From: Clostridiales bacterium | GTDB lineage: Bacteria > Bacillota > Clostridia > Christensenellales > Aristaeellaceae | Assembly: GCA_004557125.1 (NCBI GenBank) | Contig: SFET01000018.1 | Span: 82,533-146,532 of the forward strand | Reading direction: 5' to 3' | Length of the DNA: 64,000 bases | Shown here: in pieces, positions 1-8,515 of the stretch | Position numbering within the stretch: the first letter of the stretch is position 1 | How the letters are laid out: each line of letters opens with the position of its first letter | The notes under the pieces: generated by a model | What the model was told of the DNA's origin: nothing | The model's database searches: none | The model's input: only the letters and a program-made list of their open reading frames with translations | Translations under genes and position numbers: made by a program

Positions 1-2884
1 CCTGATTGACGCCGCGGATGCTGGCGGTGAGGATGGGCAGGCCCTCCTCGTCGCGCAGGCGGTAGATGTTCTCAATGGAGACGATGGAGTTGTCCACCAG
101 CATGCCCACACCCAGCGCCAGGCCCGAAAGGGACATGACGTTCAGCGTGATGCCGGTAAAGTACATGCACACGAAGGCCACCACCACGCTGGTGGGGATC
201 GAGATGGCCACGATCAGCGTCGGCCGCCAGTCCATCAGGAACAAAAGCAGGATGGCGATGGCCAGGATGCCGCCGTAGAGCAGATTGCTGAGCACGGAAT
301 CGATGATCAGATTGATGTAATCGCCCTGGTTCATCATCTCCACCACGTGCAGGCCCGGATTTTCCGCCATCAGGCGCTCGCTCTCGGCGGTGATGTTCTC
401 CGCCACCTCCGCGGTGGAGGCTGTGGACTGCTTCTCAAAGGACAGCATGATGCCGCTGTCGCCGTTGACGAGGGTGAACAGGTCGGCGCTGTTGTCGCTG
501 ATCTCCACGCTGGCCACGTCCAGCAGGCGCACGTCGTCCACGCTGTCCAGGCCCAGGTGCATCAGCTTCAGCTGCTTGAGCTCCGCCAAAGAGGCAAACT
601 CCGTGCCGACGCTGACCAGATAGCGGTCGTCGCCGTTGGAGACGTAGCCCGCCGGCAGATCCAGGTTCTGGGAGCCCAGGATGGCCGAGACGGTCTGGGT
701 GGTGATGATGCCGTCGATGCCGGCGTTCTCCAGGGCCTCGTCGCGGTTCTCGATGAATTCGTTCCAGGCCTCGGCCAGCTCGTCCTCGCCCTCGCGCAGG
801 GCGGCGGAGGCCTGCGCAAAGCCGCTCTCGGCCTGGGCCCGCGCGTCCAGCAGCTGCTGGCGCGCGTCGGCCAGGTTGGTGTCCTCCGCAACGCCCTCGA
901 TCATGCCGCCGGGGAGGATCCCCTGGTTGAGCTTCTCCAGCATGGAGTCGATGCTCTCGATGCCGGCCTGCAGCTGGGCCACGGCAAGCTGGGCCTGGGC
1001 ATACTGGGTGTTCAGGCTGTCGCTGTCCGAGATCAGCAGGTAGGCCTTGTAGGCGTCGCTCTCCTTCACGGCGGCGATCTGCTGGTCCAGCGCGGCGATC
1101 TGGGCGATGAGCGCCTCGCGGTCGCCGCTGCCCTCGATGGCCTCGGTCAGCTCCGCGATCTCCGCATCCAGCTCGGCGATGCGCGCATCGCAGGCCGCGA
1201 TCTGTCGCTGCGCCTCCTCGATGCGGCCCTGAATGGCGATGTCGCCGCCGTCCAGCAGCGCGAGGGAATCCTTCGCCTCTTCAAGCGCCGCGCTCTGCTT
1301 GTTCAGTGTCTCCCGCAGCGCGTCGTGGCGGGCGGACAGCGCATCCACCTCCGCCTGGGCGCTCGCAAGCTCCGCTTCGGCCAGCGCCAGCTGCGCGCGC
1401 AGCTCCTCCAGTGTCGCACCCTCGGCCCGGGCTGCGCCCCCGAACAGGGACGCCAGCAGCGCATCCTGCGTCTCCTCGGCCTGTGTGGGCGCGATGGTCG
1501 CGTCCTGCGCCGCCTCCATGGTGGGTGCAGCGGTGATATCGATGGTGGGTTCTGCGCTTGCTTCGGCCTCAGGGGTGGCCGTTGTGTCGGCGCTCGCATC
1601 GGGTTCGGGGGTATCCGTCGCAGCTGCGGTGGCCTGGGCCTTCTCCAGCGCCTCGATCTGGGCGGTCAGGCTGTCCACCTCGCGCTGGGCGGCGTCCCGA
1701 CGGTTGATGGCGTCCTCCAGCTGGCTGCGCACATCCGCAAGCTCGGCCTCGTTGGCGGCGATGTCGCCCTCCAGAGAGACGATGGTCGCCTGCAGGGATT
1801 CGGCGTCCAGCAGCAACAGATCCGAAATGTATTTCTCCTGGGCGGCCTTGAGCGCCACCTGATCCTGGCGGGCCTTCTGCGCGTCCTCCAGTTGCTTGAG
1901 CAGCGCGTCGGGGGGCGCTTCCCCCTCCAGGGCGTCCAGCTGGGCCTGCAGCGCGTCGCGCTGGGTCTCCAGGGCGCCGAGGGTCTCGGCCACCTGCTTG
2001 AGCTGGGCCTTTTCCTCCTCCGACATGTTCGCCAGGCCCTCCAGCTGCGCAAGCGCCGCCTGCGCACTCTCCAGCTGGGCGCTCAGCTCCGCGCGCTGGG
2101 CGGTGAGCTGCTCGACGGCCATGGGCAGCTGGGCGCTGCCCGCGTCGATGGCGGCCAGACCCTCGTCGATCTGGGCGAAGGTGCTTGCGCGCATGCGTCC
2201 CAGCTGGGACTTGCCCGAGGAGAGCTGGCTCTGGGCTTCCTTCAGCTGCGCCTCCACGTCGGCCAGCTCCTCGTCCACCTCCCGCAGGATGGCACTGTTC
2301 AGCGCGTCGATGCGACTCTGCTCGATGGTGATGTCCACCTGCTGGGTCAGAATGCCCGAGGCCGTGACGCGCGCCACGCCGTCCACGGATTCAAACCGGG
2401 GCACCAGCGTCTCCTCCACGTATTCGGAGAGCTCGTAGAGATCCGCATCGTCCATGGAGACGGTGGAGATCGTCACCGGCAGCATGTCCGGGTTCAGCTT
2501 CATGATGACCGGCGTGCCGATGGAATCGTCCCAGCCGCCGGAGAGCTGGTCCACCTGGGAGGAGATTTCGATCATCGCGGTGTTCATATCCGCGCCGTCG
2601 GCATACTCCAGCACCACCAGCGACAGGTTTTCGCTGGAGGTGGAGGAGATGTTTTCCACATCGGTGAGCGTCGCGAAGGCCGCCTCCAGCGGGCGGGTCA
2701 CGTCGCTCTCCACGCGCTCGGGCGTGGCGCCGGTGTAGGTGGTGTAGACGATCACGTAGGGCAGATCCATGCTGGGCAGCAGATCCGTAGTCATATTCTG
2801 AAAGGAAATGATGCCCAGCGCGATCACCAGTATGATGCCTACGATTACGGTGTAGGGCTTTTTGACGCTGAATTTCGATAGCAT
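1..2884 (-). CDS. RND (AcrB/SwrC-type) efflux permease with giant coiled-coil insertion, 3'-truncated by window edge
   Basis: Proton-driven efflux permease of the RND/AcrB family in the cytoplasmic membrane; about 961 residues are in the window and the C-terminal half lies outside. I translated it from the minus strand. TM1 is at about residues 10-30, followed by porter-domain signatures (GATPERVE, VDGVARV). Family sequence resumes at about 725-790 (SQNLDLPAG, VRLLDVASVEI), then a TM block with GMLVDNSIV. The second acidic proton-relay position is Asn instead of Asp, which I recall as common in Gram-positive members. Between about residues 196 and 725 lies an extra ~530-residue segment: long Glu/Ala/Gln heptad-like coiled coils interrupted by a Thr/Pro/Ala-rich stretch at about 420-470. 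The start ATG has GGAGGAA upstream. It begins 28 bp after the MarR gene, so the pair is probably an operon. Confidence 0.9.
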   Translation of the reverse strand, partial: MLSKFSVKKPYTVIVGIILVIALGIISFQNMTTDLLPSMDLPYVIVYTTYTGATPERVESDVTRPLEAAFATLTDVENISSTSSENLSLVVLEYADGADMNTAMIEISSQVDQLSGGWDDSIGTPVIMKLNPDMLPVTISTVSMDDADLYELSEYVEETLVPRFESVDGVARVTASGILTQQVDITIEQSRIDALNSAILREVDEELADVEAQLKEAQSQLSSGKSQLGRMRASTFAQIDEGLAAIDAGSAQLPMAVEQLTAQRAELSAQLESAQAALAQLEGLANMSEEEKAQLKQVAETLGALETQRDALQAQLDALEGEAPPDALLKQLEDAQKARQDQVALKAAQEKYISDLLLLDAESLQATIVSLEGDIAANEAELADVRSQLEDAINRRDAAQREVDSLTAQIEALEKAQATAAATDTPEPDASADTTATPEAEASAEPTIDITAAPTMEAAQDATIAPTQAEETQDALLASLFGGAARAEGATLEELRAQLALAEAELASAQAEVDALSARHDALRETLNKQSAALEEAKDSLALLDGGDIAIQGRIEEAQRQIAACDARIAELDAEIAELTEAIEGSGDREALIAQIAALDQQIAAVKESDAYKAYLLISDSDSLNTQYAQAQLAVAQLQAGIESIDSMLEKLNQGILPGGMIEGVAEDTNLADARQQLLDARAQAESGFAQASAALREGEDELAEAWNEFIENRDEALENAGIDGIITTQTVSAILGSQNLDLPAGYVSNGDDRYLVSVGTEFASLAELKQLKLMHLGLDSVDDVRLLDVASVEISDNSADLFTLVNGDSGIMLSFEKQSTASTAEVAENITAESERLMAENPGLHVVEMMNQGDYINLIIDSVLSNLLYGGILAIAILLLFLMDWRPTLIVAISIPTSVVVAFVCMYFTGITLNVMSLSGLALGVGMLVDNSIVSIENIYRLRDEEGLPILTASIRGVNQ

Positions 2885-2912
2885 TTCGTTTGTTCCTCCG
2901 TCGCCGAAGTGA

Positions 2913-3377
2913 TTACATTTCGTTCTCCTCAGTCACCGTGACGAGCGCATCCACGAATTCGTCCAGCATCTCGCCCAGCTGGGCCGCGCGCTCCAGGCCG
3001 ACGCGGCGCACCGCGCGCTCGATGTAGACCAAGCGCTCCTTCAGCTTCTCCTGAAAGGCCGCCTCCCCCGCCTGCGTGGCCTGGATGTACACCACGCGGC
3101 GGTCGCTTTCGTCGCTGACACGCTCCATAAAGCCGTGCTCCACCAGGTGGTTCACCGTCTGCGTGGCCGCCGGCTTGGAGATCATCAGAAAGCGGCTCAC
3201 GTCCGTCATGCGCAGCCGCACCGGGCCATCCGGATCCTGCTGGCAGAACAGGAGCGCAAAGAGCGCCATGTCGTTGGCGTACATCTCCTCGCCGTTGGAC
3301 CCGGAGAGCTGCCGCCGGGAAATCTTGGCGATCCGTGCCATCAGCGAATACAGGTATTTTGTCGCTTCCTCGTACAT
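2913..3377 (-). CDS. MarR family transcriptional regulator
   Basis: A 154-residue winged-helix regulator. The central part (DVSRFLMISKPAATQTVNHLVEHGFMER spans the recognition helix, followed by the wing DESDRRVVYIQAT) is typical MarR. MarR proteins usually repress an adjacent efflux gene until a ligand binds. It is first in a two-gene operon with the RND pump, so control of that pump is the natural inference. GAGGAGG precedes the ATG. The ligand cannot be read from the sequence. Confidence 0.93.
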   Translation of the reverse strand: MYEEATKYLYSLMARIAKISRRQLSGSNGEEMYANDMALFALLFCQQDPDGPVRLRMTDVSRFLMISKPAATQTVNHLVEHGFMERVSDESDRRVVYIQATQAGEAAFQEKLKERLVYIERAVRRVGLERAAQLGEMLDEFVDALVTVTEENEM

Positions 3378-3416
3378 GGAGGGACCTCCTCAATTTGGTT
3401 TCGCTACTTAACTATT

Positions 3417-3445
3417 ATGATACTGAACAACCTTCCGGGCTTCAA
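3417..3445 (-). promoter_or_regulatory. Candidate sigma-A promoter of marR-RND operon
   Basis: On the minus strand TTGAAG (3445-3440) is separated by 17 bp from TATCAT (3422-3417), about 40 bp upstream of the marR start codon. The AT-rich stretch around the -10 is where a MarR operator would be expected, but no perfect palindrome is obvious. Confidence 0.5.
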
Positions 3446-3507
3446 CGCAGTTCCCGTTAAATACATCGGGCGGAGCTGTGTCAGCGCCGGCGCAATTCCA
3501 AACAAAT

Positions 3508-3534
3508 ACCGGCATCCCTCTTCAGGATGCCGGT
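3508..3534 (-). terminator. Stem-loop after dcyD
   Basis: A 10-bp stem (3508-3517 with 3525-3534) followed on the minus strand by ATTTGTTTGG. It is a plausible intrinsic terminator of the cystine/D-cysteine operon, with a mediocre U tract. Confidence 0.6.
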
Positions 3535-3577
3535 GTGAGATTGCAGTTCGGAGGATCCGCAGGAATCGCAGTGTACA

Positions 3578-4636
3578 TCAATAGAGCTTGCCGAGGATCT
3601 CCGGCTCGGCAAACAGCGCCGTCGCGCCACCGGTGTGCCAGAACAGCACGCGCTCGCCCTTCGCAATCTTTCCGCTGCGCACGTCAGCCAGCAGCGCCGC
3701 CAACGCCTTGCCGGTGTAGACGGGATCCACAAACAGGCCCTCGGTGCGGGCCAGCAGGCAGATGGCCTCGGAGGCCGCCGCGCTGGGCTGCTCGTAGCCG
3801 GGCTGCCACTGGGTGAGATCCAGGTGCAGGTCGGCGCGATCGGGGCGCGCATCGCTGCCCAGCAGATCGAGCGCCTCGCCGCAGAGCCGGAGCACCTTGT
3901 CGATGTAGGCCTCCTCCTGCTTCGGACTGGCCGCCACAGAGATGATCTCCACATCGCTACCCAGCAGCGTCCGCCCGGCGTGCATGCCCGCCATGGTGCC
4001 GCCGGTGCCGGTGGCATGGTAGATCTTCGACAGGCGCAGGTTGTCCAGCGCCTCCAGCTGCGCCGCAAGCTCAGCCATGCCGTCCGCGAAGCCCACGGAG
4101 CCCAGGGGGCTGGCGCCGCCCATGGGGATATCGAGGCAGAGCTTGCCTTCGGCGTTCAGCTCCGCGGCCCGGGCCGCACCCATCGCGGCGGCGCGCACAT
4201 CGGCGTCCTCCTCGGTCTCGCCCGGCAGAATGGGCACGGTGTGGATCTCCGCGCCCAGCACGTTGTCCAGCAGCAGATTGGCGCGATGGCTGGCCGGCTC
4301 CGGCTCCACCACCACGGTCAAGTACAGAATGGGCTGTATGCCGAGCCTCCGGCACGCGGCGGCGGTCTCCATGGCGTGGTTGGACTGGGTCGCGCCGTAG
4401 GTGATGACGTGGGTCGCGCCCCGGCGCACGGCCTCGCCCAGCAGGTACGTAAGCTTCCGCACCTTGTTGCCGCCGAAGAGGTTCATGCCGGTGAAGTCGT
4501 CCCGCTTGATGTACAGCTCGATTCCCAGTTCGCCGGACAGCCGGTCGAGCCGGTACAGCGGCGTGGGAAAGAAGCCCAGCTGCGCCTTCGGCAGGCGGGA
4601 CGTGCGCGCGCGAAGGTCGGAAATCCGTTCGTTCAT
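3578..4636 (-). CDS. dcyD: D-cysteine desulfhydrase (PLP-dependent, ACC deaminase family)
   Basis: 352 residues, fold type II PLP enzyme. It is expected to convert D-cysteine to pyruvate, ammonia and sulfide in the cytosol. The PLP lysine is in FGGNKVRK (about K58), and TQSNHAMETAAA and GTGGTMAG are the cofactor and substrate loops. I chose the ATG at 4636 because CTGGAGG lies just upstream; the open frame runs further 5' without family similarity. It is last in an operon with an amino-acid ABC transporter and an M20 hydrolase, much like E. coli tcyJ-dcyD-tcyL-tcyN. ACC deaminase or D-serine activity cannot be excluded by sequence alone. Confidence 0.88.
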   Translation of the reverse strand: MNERISDLRARTSRLPKAQLGFFPTPLYRLDRLSGELGIELYIKRDDFTGMNLFGGNKVRKLTYLLGEAVRRGATHVITYGATQSNHAMETAAACRRLGIQPILYLTVVVEPEPASHRANLLLDNVLGAEIHTVPILPGETEEDADVRAAAMGAARAAELNAEGKLCLDIPMGGASPLGSVGFADGMAELAAQLEALDNLRLSKIYHATGTGGTMAGMHAGRTLLGSDVEIISVAASPKQEEAYIDKVLRLCGEALDLLGSDARPDRADLHLDLTQWQPGYEQPSAAASEAICLLARTEGLFVDPVYTGKALAALLADVRSGKIAKGERVLFWHTGGATALFAEPEILGKLY

Positions 4637-4736
4637 AGGTATACCTCCAGCTTCGATTTCCATCGGGAGCGGGCAGCCGCAGGCGGGCGCCCCACATCCA
4701 TTATAAGGGAAGCGGAGCGCCCTGCCAAGGGGGAAA

Positions 4737-5858
4737 TTACGGTCGCGCGCGCTCCATGGCCAGGCACGCAAAGAAGCGCGCGGCGGGCCACAGCGCCGAC
4801 GGATCGACGCAATACTTCGCATGGTGGCTGGGATAGCCGCCGCCGGTGCCGACGCGGAGAAAGGCTCCGGGGCGCTTTTCCAGATAGACGCTGAAGTCCT
4901 CGCCGCCCATGGTGTCCTCCTGACGCTCCACCCGGAAGCCCATCTCCAGCGCCAGGCGGCGCGCAGCATCGCACAGCGCAGCGTCGTTGATGACGGCCGC
5001 GGGACCTGCGCCCCAGTGAAACGCCGCCGTGCAGCCGTGGGCCTCGGCCACCGATTGACTCAGCTGCCGCAGCTCCGCCCGGATGCGCTCCCGGTCCTGC
5101 GGGTTCAGGGTGCGCACCGTGCCCTCCAGCAGTGCGGAGTCCGGAAGAACGTTCCACGTGCTGCCCGCCGCAATGTGGGTCACCGAGAGCACCGCCGGAG
5201 AGAAGGGATCCACCGTTCTGCGCAGAATGCCCTGGGCTGCGAGGGCGATCGTGGCGGCCGCCGGGATGGGATCGACGCCCTTGAACGGCTGCGCTGCGTG
5301 AACACCCCGGCCGCGCACCTCGATGCGAAAGCTGTCCGGCGCAGCCATCACCGCTCCCTCGCGGATCCCCAGCGTGCCGCTCCGGAACCAGGGATAGCAG
5401 TGCACGGCGTAGAATTCGTCCACGTCGTCCAGCAGACCCGTCGCCATCACCCGGGACGCGCCGTTGGCGCTCTCCTCTGAGGGCTGGAAGATGATCTTGA
5501 CGCTGCCGTCGAGCTGGTCCTCCTCCGCCTTGAGCAGGGTCGCCGCAGCCAGCATGATCGACGTGTGGGCATCGTGGCCGCAGGCGTGCATCACGCCCGG
5601 ATTCACCGAGGCGTAATCCAGTCCGGTTTCCTCCTGAATGGGCAGGGCGTCCATATCGCAGCGCAGGCCGATGGTGCGCCCGGGCCGGCGGCCGCCCACC
5701 ACCGCGATCGTCCCCGTGGGAAGGCCGGTGTCCAACGTCCGGATGCCGTGCGCGCGCAGCGCCCTCAGCACCTTTGCCGTGGTGCGCTTCTCCGCAAAGC
5801 CCAGCTCCGGATGGGCGTGAATATCCTTGAAAAATGTGATCAGTTCCGCTTCATTCAT
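4737..5858 (-). CDS. M20 family amidohydrolase (N-acyl amino acid deacylase)
   Basis: 373 residues. A two-metal M20D peptidase/amidohydrolase with DMDALP, HACGHDAHT, EES (metal and base region) and GGEDFS in the expected order. Family members remove acyl groups from amino acids or cut small peptides. The start at 5858 has GAAGGAG upstream; an upstream in-frame Met has no better site. The gene lies between the transporter ATPase and dcyD. Bacillus subtilis has an M20 deacetylase in its ytm/tcyJKLMN sulfur operon, so deacylation of N-acetyl-cysteine-type compounds before desulfuration is a reasonable inference. The substrate is unproven. Confidence 0.88.
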   Translation of the reverse strand: MNEAELITFFKDIHAHPELGFAEKRTTAKVLRALRAHGIRTLDTGLPTGTIAVVGGRRPGRTIGLRCDMDALPIQEETGLDYASVNPGVMHACGHDAHTSIMLAAATLLKAEEDQLDGSVKIIFQPSEESANGASRVMATGLLDDVDEFYAVHCYPWFRSGTLGIREGAVMAAPDSFRIEVRGRGVHAAQPFKGVDPIPAAATIALAAQGILRRTVDPFSPAVLSVTHIAAGSTWNVLPDSALLEGTVRTLNPQDRERIRAELRQLSQSVAEAHGCTAAFHWGAGPAAVINDAALCDAARRLALEMGFRVERQEDTMGGEDFSVYLEKRPGAFLRVGTGGGYPSHHAKYCVDPSALWPAARFFACLAMERARP

Positions 5859-5878
5859 GCATGCTCCTTCGCCGCGCA

Positions 5879-6622
5879 CTAGCGCAGCATGTTCAGAAAT
5901 TGTGCGATGCGCGGCACGCTGCCGTCGCTGATCTCCGCCCAGCTGCCCTGGCGCAGGATCTGTCCGTCATCGAAGAACACGATCCTGTCCGCCACCTCCT
6001 GGGCGAAGGAGAGCTTGTGGGTGATGATGACGATGGTCTGCTTCTTCGCGCACAGCCGGCGGATGATGCTGAGCACCTCGTACTCCAGCTCGGGATCCAG
6101 CGCACTGGTGGGCTCATCGAACAGCAGCAGCTCCGGCTTCATCGCCAGCGCCCGCGCGATGGCCACGCGCTGCTGCTGGCCGCCGGAGAGGTCCCGGGGC
6201 CAGGCGTCGCGCTTGTCCGCGAGTCCCACCTTCTCCAGCAGCGCCAGCGCTTCCGCCTCGGCCTGCTTCCTGTCCCGCCCGAGCACCGAAACCGGGCCCT
6301 CCATGATGTTGCCCAGCACCGTCCTGTGGGGAAAGAGCTGAAAATTCTGAAACACCATGCCGGTCTTCATGCGCAGAGCGCGCACCTCCGCGCCGGCATA
6401 CTTGGGGCGCTTCTCCGGCGTGAAATCCAGCTGCGCGCCGCTCAGGTGCACCGTGCCGCTGTCCGGCAGCTCCAGCAGGTTGATGCAGCGCAGCAGCGTG
6501 GTCTTGCCCGAACCGGAAAGGCCGATCAGCACCGTGGTCCTGTGCTCCTCGACGTCCAGTGACACGCCCTTGAGCACGTAATTGTCGCCGAAGCGCTTGT
6601 GAATGTCCCGAACGTAATACAT
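5879..6622 (-). CDS. Polar amino acid ABC transporter ATP-binding protein (cystine-type)
   Basis: 247 residues with Walker A GLSGSGKTT, signature LSGGQQQR and Walker B LLFDEP in order, which is the GlnQ/TcyN group. It energises uptake through the permease encoded immediately upstream (10 bp gap). The start ATG at 6622 follows GGTGGCGG. Because the operon also encodes a D-cysteine desulfhydrase, cystine or a cysteine derivative is the likely cargo. Confidence 0.92.
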   Translation of the reverse strand: MYYVRDIHKRFGDNYVLKGVSLDVEEHRTTVLIGLSGSGKTTLLRCINLLELPDSGTVHLSGAQLDFTPEKRPKYAGAEVRALRMKTGMVFQNFQLFPHRTVLGNIMEGPVSVLGRDRKQAEAEALALLEKVGLADKRDAWPRDLSGGQQQRVAIARALAMKPELLLFDEPTSALDPELEYEVLSIIRRLCAKKQTIVIITHKLSFAQEVADRIVFFDDGQILRQGSWAEISDGSVPRIAQFLNMLR

Positions 6623-6632
6623 CTTCCGCCAC

Positions 6633-7313
6633 CTACCTTCCCAGCCGCAGCCGCTTTTCGCACAGCTTTTGCACGCCATTGAGCAGCGTGCAGAACAGCA
6701 GGTAGATCAACGCTACCTCGCTGTAGATCAGCAGGTACTTCAGCGAGCTGGCCGCGAACTCCTGCGCCTTGCGGAACATCTCCGCGATCATGATGTTGGA
6801 CGCAAGCGAGGTGTCCTTCACCAGGGAGATGAAGGTGTTGAACAGCGGCGGCACCGACACCTTGGCTGCCTGGGGCACGATGATGCGCCGGAACGCCTGG
6901 GAATAGGTCATGCCCAGGGAGTAGCCCGCCTCCCACTGGCCCCGGTCGATGGAGAGGATCGCCGCGCGGATCGTCTCCGACGCGTAGGCGCCCACGTTCA
7001 GCGACAGCGCAATCACGCAGGCCACCAGGTTGCTGATCTTCATCGGATTGCAGATGCCCCAGTAGACGATGAACAGCTGCACCAGCAGCGGCGTGCCCCG
7101 GAACACCCACACGTACAGGCGCATGATGCGGGACAGAAGCGGCACGCGATTGATGATCAGCAGCGCGCTCACGACGGCGATGACCATGCCGATGGCAAAG
7201 GAGATCAGCGTCAGCGGGATGGTGTAGATCAGCCCCTGCTTCAGCATGGGCCAAAATGCGCCGGTCAGGATCCGCATCTCCCGGCTCTCCAGCAGGGCGC
7301 TCAGTGCGTTCAT
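6633..7313 (-). CDS. Polar amino acid ABC transporter permease (cystine-type)
   Basis: 226 residues, an inner-membrane HisM/TcyL-type permease with about five TM segments. The EAA loop is visible as EAGYSLGMTYSQAFRRIIVPQA, which docks the ATPase. GGAGG lies 7 bp upstream of the ATG. It sits between the binding-protein and ATPase genes. Only one permease gene is present, so a homodimer is likely. Confidence 0.93.
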   Translation of the reverse strand: MNALSALLESREMRILTGAFWPMLKQGLIYTIPLTLISFAIGMVIAVVSALLIINRVPLLSRIMRLYVWVFRGTPLLVQLFIVYWGICNPMKISNLVACVIALSLNVGAYASETIRAAILSIDRGQWEAGYSLGMTYSQAFRRIIVPQAAKVSVPPLFNTFISLVKDTSLASNIMIAEMFRKAQEFAASSLKYLLIYSEVALIYLLFCTLLNGVQKLCEKRLRLGR

Positions 7314-7350
7314 CCTGTCACCTCCAGATTCGTATTTCCACGCGCGAACA

Positions 7351-7375
7351 GCCGGGGTTCACAGCCGACCCCGGC
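7351..7375 (-). other. Intergenic stem-loop between binding protein and permease
   Basis: An 8-bp perfect stem, GCCGGGGT/ACCCCGGC (7351-7358 with 7368-7375), without a U tract, in the 101-bp gap after the binding-protein gene. Such hairpins often stabilise the upstream message, so that the binding protein is made in excess over the permease. Confidence 0.5.
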
Positions 7376-7414
7376 AGTTCCGCGCCGTACATGGCCTCGG
7401 TTTCGCAGCGTCTG

Positions 7415-8170
7415 TCAGTTCTGGGATACGTCGATGTTGAAGTACTTCTCGGAGATCGCGGTGATGGCGCCGTCGGCCAGCAGCTCCTCGATCGCCGCGC
7501 TGATGGCGTCGCGCAGCTCATCGCGGCCCTTCAGCAGAACCACCGCGCTGCTGGTGGCCTCCTCGGACTCGGCGGCGATGCGGGTGGAATCGAAGTCGCC
7601 GGTGGTCACCTGCCAGTAGGCGTAGGTCAGTTCATCATTGACCGCCGCGTCGGCCTCGCCGCTCTTGACCAGCTCAAGCGCCAGCGCAAACACGTCCTGA
7701 CCGACGATCTCCGCGCCGTAGCTCTGGGCCAGGGCGTTGTAGTTGGAGGTCAGGCCCTCGGCCGCCTTCCTGCCCGCCAGATCCTCAAAGCTGTTGATGT
7801 CCGCGTTGTCCGCAGCGACGATCACGATGGGCCGCGTGTAGATGTAGGGAACGGAGAAATCGTAGCTCTCCTGGCGCTCCTCGGTGATGGTCACCTGATT
7901 CATGATCACATCGATGGTGCCGGCGTCCAGGGCCGGGAACAGGGAGTCCCAGGCGCCCTCGACGAACTCGATCTCATAGCCGATCTTCTCGCCGATGGCG
8001 GTGGCGACGTCCACCTCGAAGCCGGTCAGCGCGCCGCTGTCGTCGTGGTAGGTGTAGGGCGCGCAGGTGCCCTCCATGCCCACCTTCAAAATCTTTTCTT
8101 CTGCAAATGCACCGGCGCACAGCACGGCCGCGAGGATTGCCACAAGTACCAGGGAAAGAATGCGCTTCAT
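7415..8170 (-). CDS. Amino acid ABC transporter substrate-binding protein (family 3, cystine-type)
   Basis: 251 residues. A signal peptide (residues 1-22, ending AFA|EE) precedes a periplasmic-binding-protein type 2 domain: GTCAPYTYHDDSGALTGFEVD, then DVIMNQVTITEER, then a hinge. This is the FliY/TcyJ group. No lipobox is evident: the signal-region Cys is preceded by Leu, so a secreted or otherwise retained form is possible. I chose ATG 8170 because the signal peptide begins there; two in-frame upstream ATGs would add 11 residues. It is first in the operon, with a good promoter at 8225-8253. Confidence 0.92.
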   Translation of the reverse strand: MKRILSLVLVAILAAVLCAGAFAEEKILKVGMEGTCAPYTYHDDSGALTGFEVDVATAIGEKIGYEIEFVEGAWDSLFPALDAGTIDVIMNQVTITEERQESYDFSVPYIYTRPIVIVAADNADINSFEDLAGRKAAEGLTSNYNALAQSYGAEIVGQDVFALALELVKSGEADAAVNDELTYAYWQVTTGDFDSTRIAAESEEATSSAVVLLKGRDELRDAISAAIEELLADGAITAISEKYFNIDVSQN

Positions 8171-8224
8171 AGGAATTTCTGCCTCCATTTTCGTTATTCC
8201 CATATGTTTTATGGGATTATCGAC

Positions 8225-8253
8225 ATTATACGCAGCGCCGGTCCAAAATGCAA
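8225..8253 (-). promoter_or_regulatory. Promoter of the cystine-type transporter/dcyD operon
   Basis: On the minus strand TTGCAT (8253-8248), a 17-bp spacer, and TATAAT (8230-8225). This is a strong sigma-A match, about 50 bp upstream of the binding-protein start codon. Confidence 0.85.
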
Positions 8254-8297
8254 GGGATTTTGCTTCTATCGCTTCATCGTATTTTCAAATCTCTGTT

Positions 8298-8314
8298 TAT
8301 AGAAAAAAACTATG
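8298..8314. promoter_or_regulatory. Operator-like palindrome A, TATAG-N7-CTATG
   Basis: Reads TATAG-AAAAAAA-CTATG. It has the T-N11-A geometry of a LysR-type binding site and resembles the streptococcal MET-box (TATAG-N7-CTATA, from memory). It is centred roughly 88 bp upstream of the expected start of the minus-strand operon, and a near copy lies 116 bp away at 8414-8430. Confidence 0.6.
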
Positions 8315-8413
8315 GATCGCCGCGCGGGCCCGGGCTGAAGCGCCGGCGGGGCAATGCGGCTGCCATATATAAATCGGTTGGATCCGCAGCCGAATGGGAA
8401 TCGAAGGCGCATC

Positions 8414-8430
8414 CATAGAAAAAATCTATG
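8414..8430. promoter_or_regulatory. Operator-like palindrome B, CATAG-N7-CTATG
   Basis: Reads CATAG-AAAAAAT-CTATG, a near copy of palindrome A. Its centre is about 67 bp upstream of the expected metN transcript start, which is the usual position of a LysR activator recognition site. Confidence 0.65.
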
Positions 8431-8451
8431 CACCGGCATATCTTTTCCGTA

Positions 8452-8482
8452 TTGGACTTTCGCCGGCGGCCGGTGATACAAT
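8452..8482 (+). promoter_or_regulatory. Candidate promoter of leader peptide-metNIQ operon
   Basis: TTGGAC (8452-8457) and TACAAT (8477-8482), with a long 19-bp spacer. The weak spacing fits an activator-dependent promoter, consistent with palindrome B just upstream. Confidence 0.5.
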
Positions 8483-8515
8483 GGCGGCACGATCCCAAGG
8501 GGGGAGGTCATTTCC

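Noticed and set aside
347..2881. 844-residue open frame on the plus strand
   Set aside because: It is the antisense shadow of the RND gene; the translation is Gly/Leu/Arg/Gln-rich with no family signature, while the minus strand gives clear RND motifs.
8357..8392. Inverted repeat CGGCTGC/GCAGCCG between the two sulfur palindromes
   Set aside because: The 22-bp loop and lack of position relative to either promoter give no supported role; kept only as a note.
8171..8515. SAM or T-box riboswitch ahead of the methionine/cystine operons
   Set aside because: No T-box TGGNACCGCG or SAM-I core was found in either orientation; the region holds promoters, palindromes and the short leader ORF instead.
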